From Oscillospiraceae bacterium (GTDB taxonomy: Bacteria > Bacillota > Clostridia > Oscillospirales > Oscillospiraceae), in contig CADCKQ010000008.1 in the NCBI GenBank assembly GCA_902802045.1, forward strand, positions 1-64,000: 64,000 nucleotides of DNA, read 5' to 3'. Made by a program: the position numbers and the translations under genes. The notes under the pieces are model-generated. The model was not told where the DNA came from. It ran no database searches and was given only the letters and a program-made list of their open reading frames with translations. Shown here piece by piece: positions 63,587-64,000 of the stretch. Every line of letters starts with the position of its first letter. Position 1 is the first letter of the stretch.

Positions 63587-64000
63587 ATGAAAAAGTCAGG
63601 AAAGCTGCTTGCAATCATTCTTTCCCTTGCTATGGTTTTCTCCCTTTGCGCCTGCGGGAAAACTTCAGCTCCTGCTGCAACCTATGATTCTTCAAATGCT
63701 TCTTATTATGCGGCATCTGAATCAGCCGCTTCAGGAGCCTATGAATACGGCTTTGACGCAGAGTATCCAAAGGAAGAGGAAGTTACGGAAGCAAAAACCG
63801 ATAATACATCTGCTCTGGATGTTAAAGGCGATGCGGAGACAGACCTGGATTATGACAAGATAATATATTCTGCTGATGTAACTGTTGAGACCACTCAGTT
63901 CGATGATGCTGTTGCTGCGCTTGCAGGATTCGTGGAGAAGTACGGCGGTTTTGTCCAGTCGAGCTCAGTAAGCGGAGCAAATTTAAACGATCAGCAGCGC
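63587..64000 (+). CDS. DUF4349-like lipoprotein, cut by the window edge
   Basis: ATG follows AAAGGAGGA. The first 138 codons are visible: a lipoprotein signal (MKKSGKLLAIILSLAMVFSL) with lipobox cysteine C23, a Ser/Ala/Tyr-rich linker, then KIIYSADVTVETTQFDDAVAALAGFVEKYGGFVQSSSVSG, which opens the DUF4349 domain. Family members usually end with a transmembrane helix after a coiled coil; that part is outside the window. Function unknown. Confidence 0.82.
   Translation, partial: MKKSGKLLAIILSLAMVFSLCACGKTSAPAATYDSSNASYYAASESAASGAYEYGFDAEYPKEEEVTEAKTDNTSALDVKGDAETDLDYDKIIYSADVTVETTQFDDAVAALAGFVEKYGGFVQSSSVSGANLNDQQR

Overview
The window reads as a chromosomal segment of an anaerobic Clostridia-type member of the Bacillota. 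Reasons: a PolC-type replicase, the MEP isoprenoid pathway, YlxM beside Ffh, KhpA/KhpB(Jag), RicT, a Gram-positive-type YidC, strong AAGGAGG ribosome sites, many lipoproteins, and a 2-hydroxyacyl-CoA dehydratase activator. Genus cannot be told from the sequence alone.

Layout. 1-1155: tail of a dehydratase activase, a tiny membrane protein and a stand-alone fragment-like relative of acetyl-CoA synthase. 1264-7835: transporters (GltS-like symporter, MacB-type ABC ATPase plus a giant FtsX-type permease, AEC carrier) and a C_GCAxxG_C_C redox-type protein. 8945-17911: envelope and replication operon uppS-dxr-rseP-ispG-polC plus a CgeB-like gene; cdsA, usually after uppS, is absent. 18533-23555: gap followed by two decayed copies of the gap 3' end, with pieces of two tyrosine recombinases, an acidic lipoprotein gene and an AT-rich acyltransferase gene behind a structured leader. 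This looks like the wreck of one or two integrative elements that used the gap 3' end as attachment site. 23666-28593: FAD enzyme, lipid II-type flippase, HU, and infC-rpmI-rplT with an attenuated leader and an ATA start on infC. 28662-31948 (minus): ispE-dus-xth-trmB. 32021-32947: GH25 lysozyme.

32961-33440 holds the most unusual non-coding feature: 21 exact TGACAG/CTGTCA hexamers in about 465 bases, arranged as two diverged tandem units with a constant 247-248 base offset and unit-specific compensated stems. I could not assign it to a known family.

33580-41077: carbohydrate locus (GH2 enzyme; MalE/MalF/MalG-type ABC importer without its ATPase; lipid-anchored GH13 amylase). 41166-45469 (minus): FAH-family hydrolase, lgt, and a pair of M16 peptidases. 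45622-50515: ylxM-ffh-rpsP-khpA-trmD-rsmA-rimM, in which trmD is fused to a GNAT acetyltransferase domain. 50544-56115 (minus): surface polysaccharide cluster (acetyltransferase, glycosyltransferases, Wzx flippase, DUF4422, TupA-like ATP-grasp). 56229-63273: galM, then rpmH-rnpA-yidD-yidC-khpB, acpP, holB, ricT, a small P-loop protein and an S4-domain protein. The window ends inside a DUF4349-like lipoprotein gene.

Most operons start at recognisable sigma-A promoters (TTGACA/TATAAT, 17-base spacing) and end at strong intrinsic terminators. All functional calls rest on recognition of motifs in the translated sequence; no database search was run.
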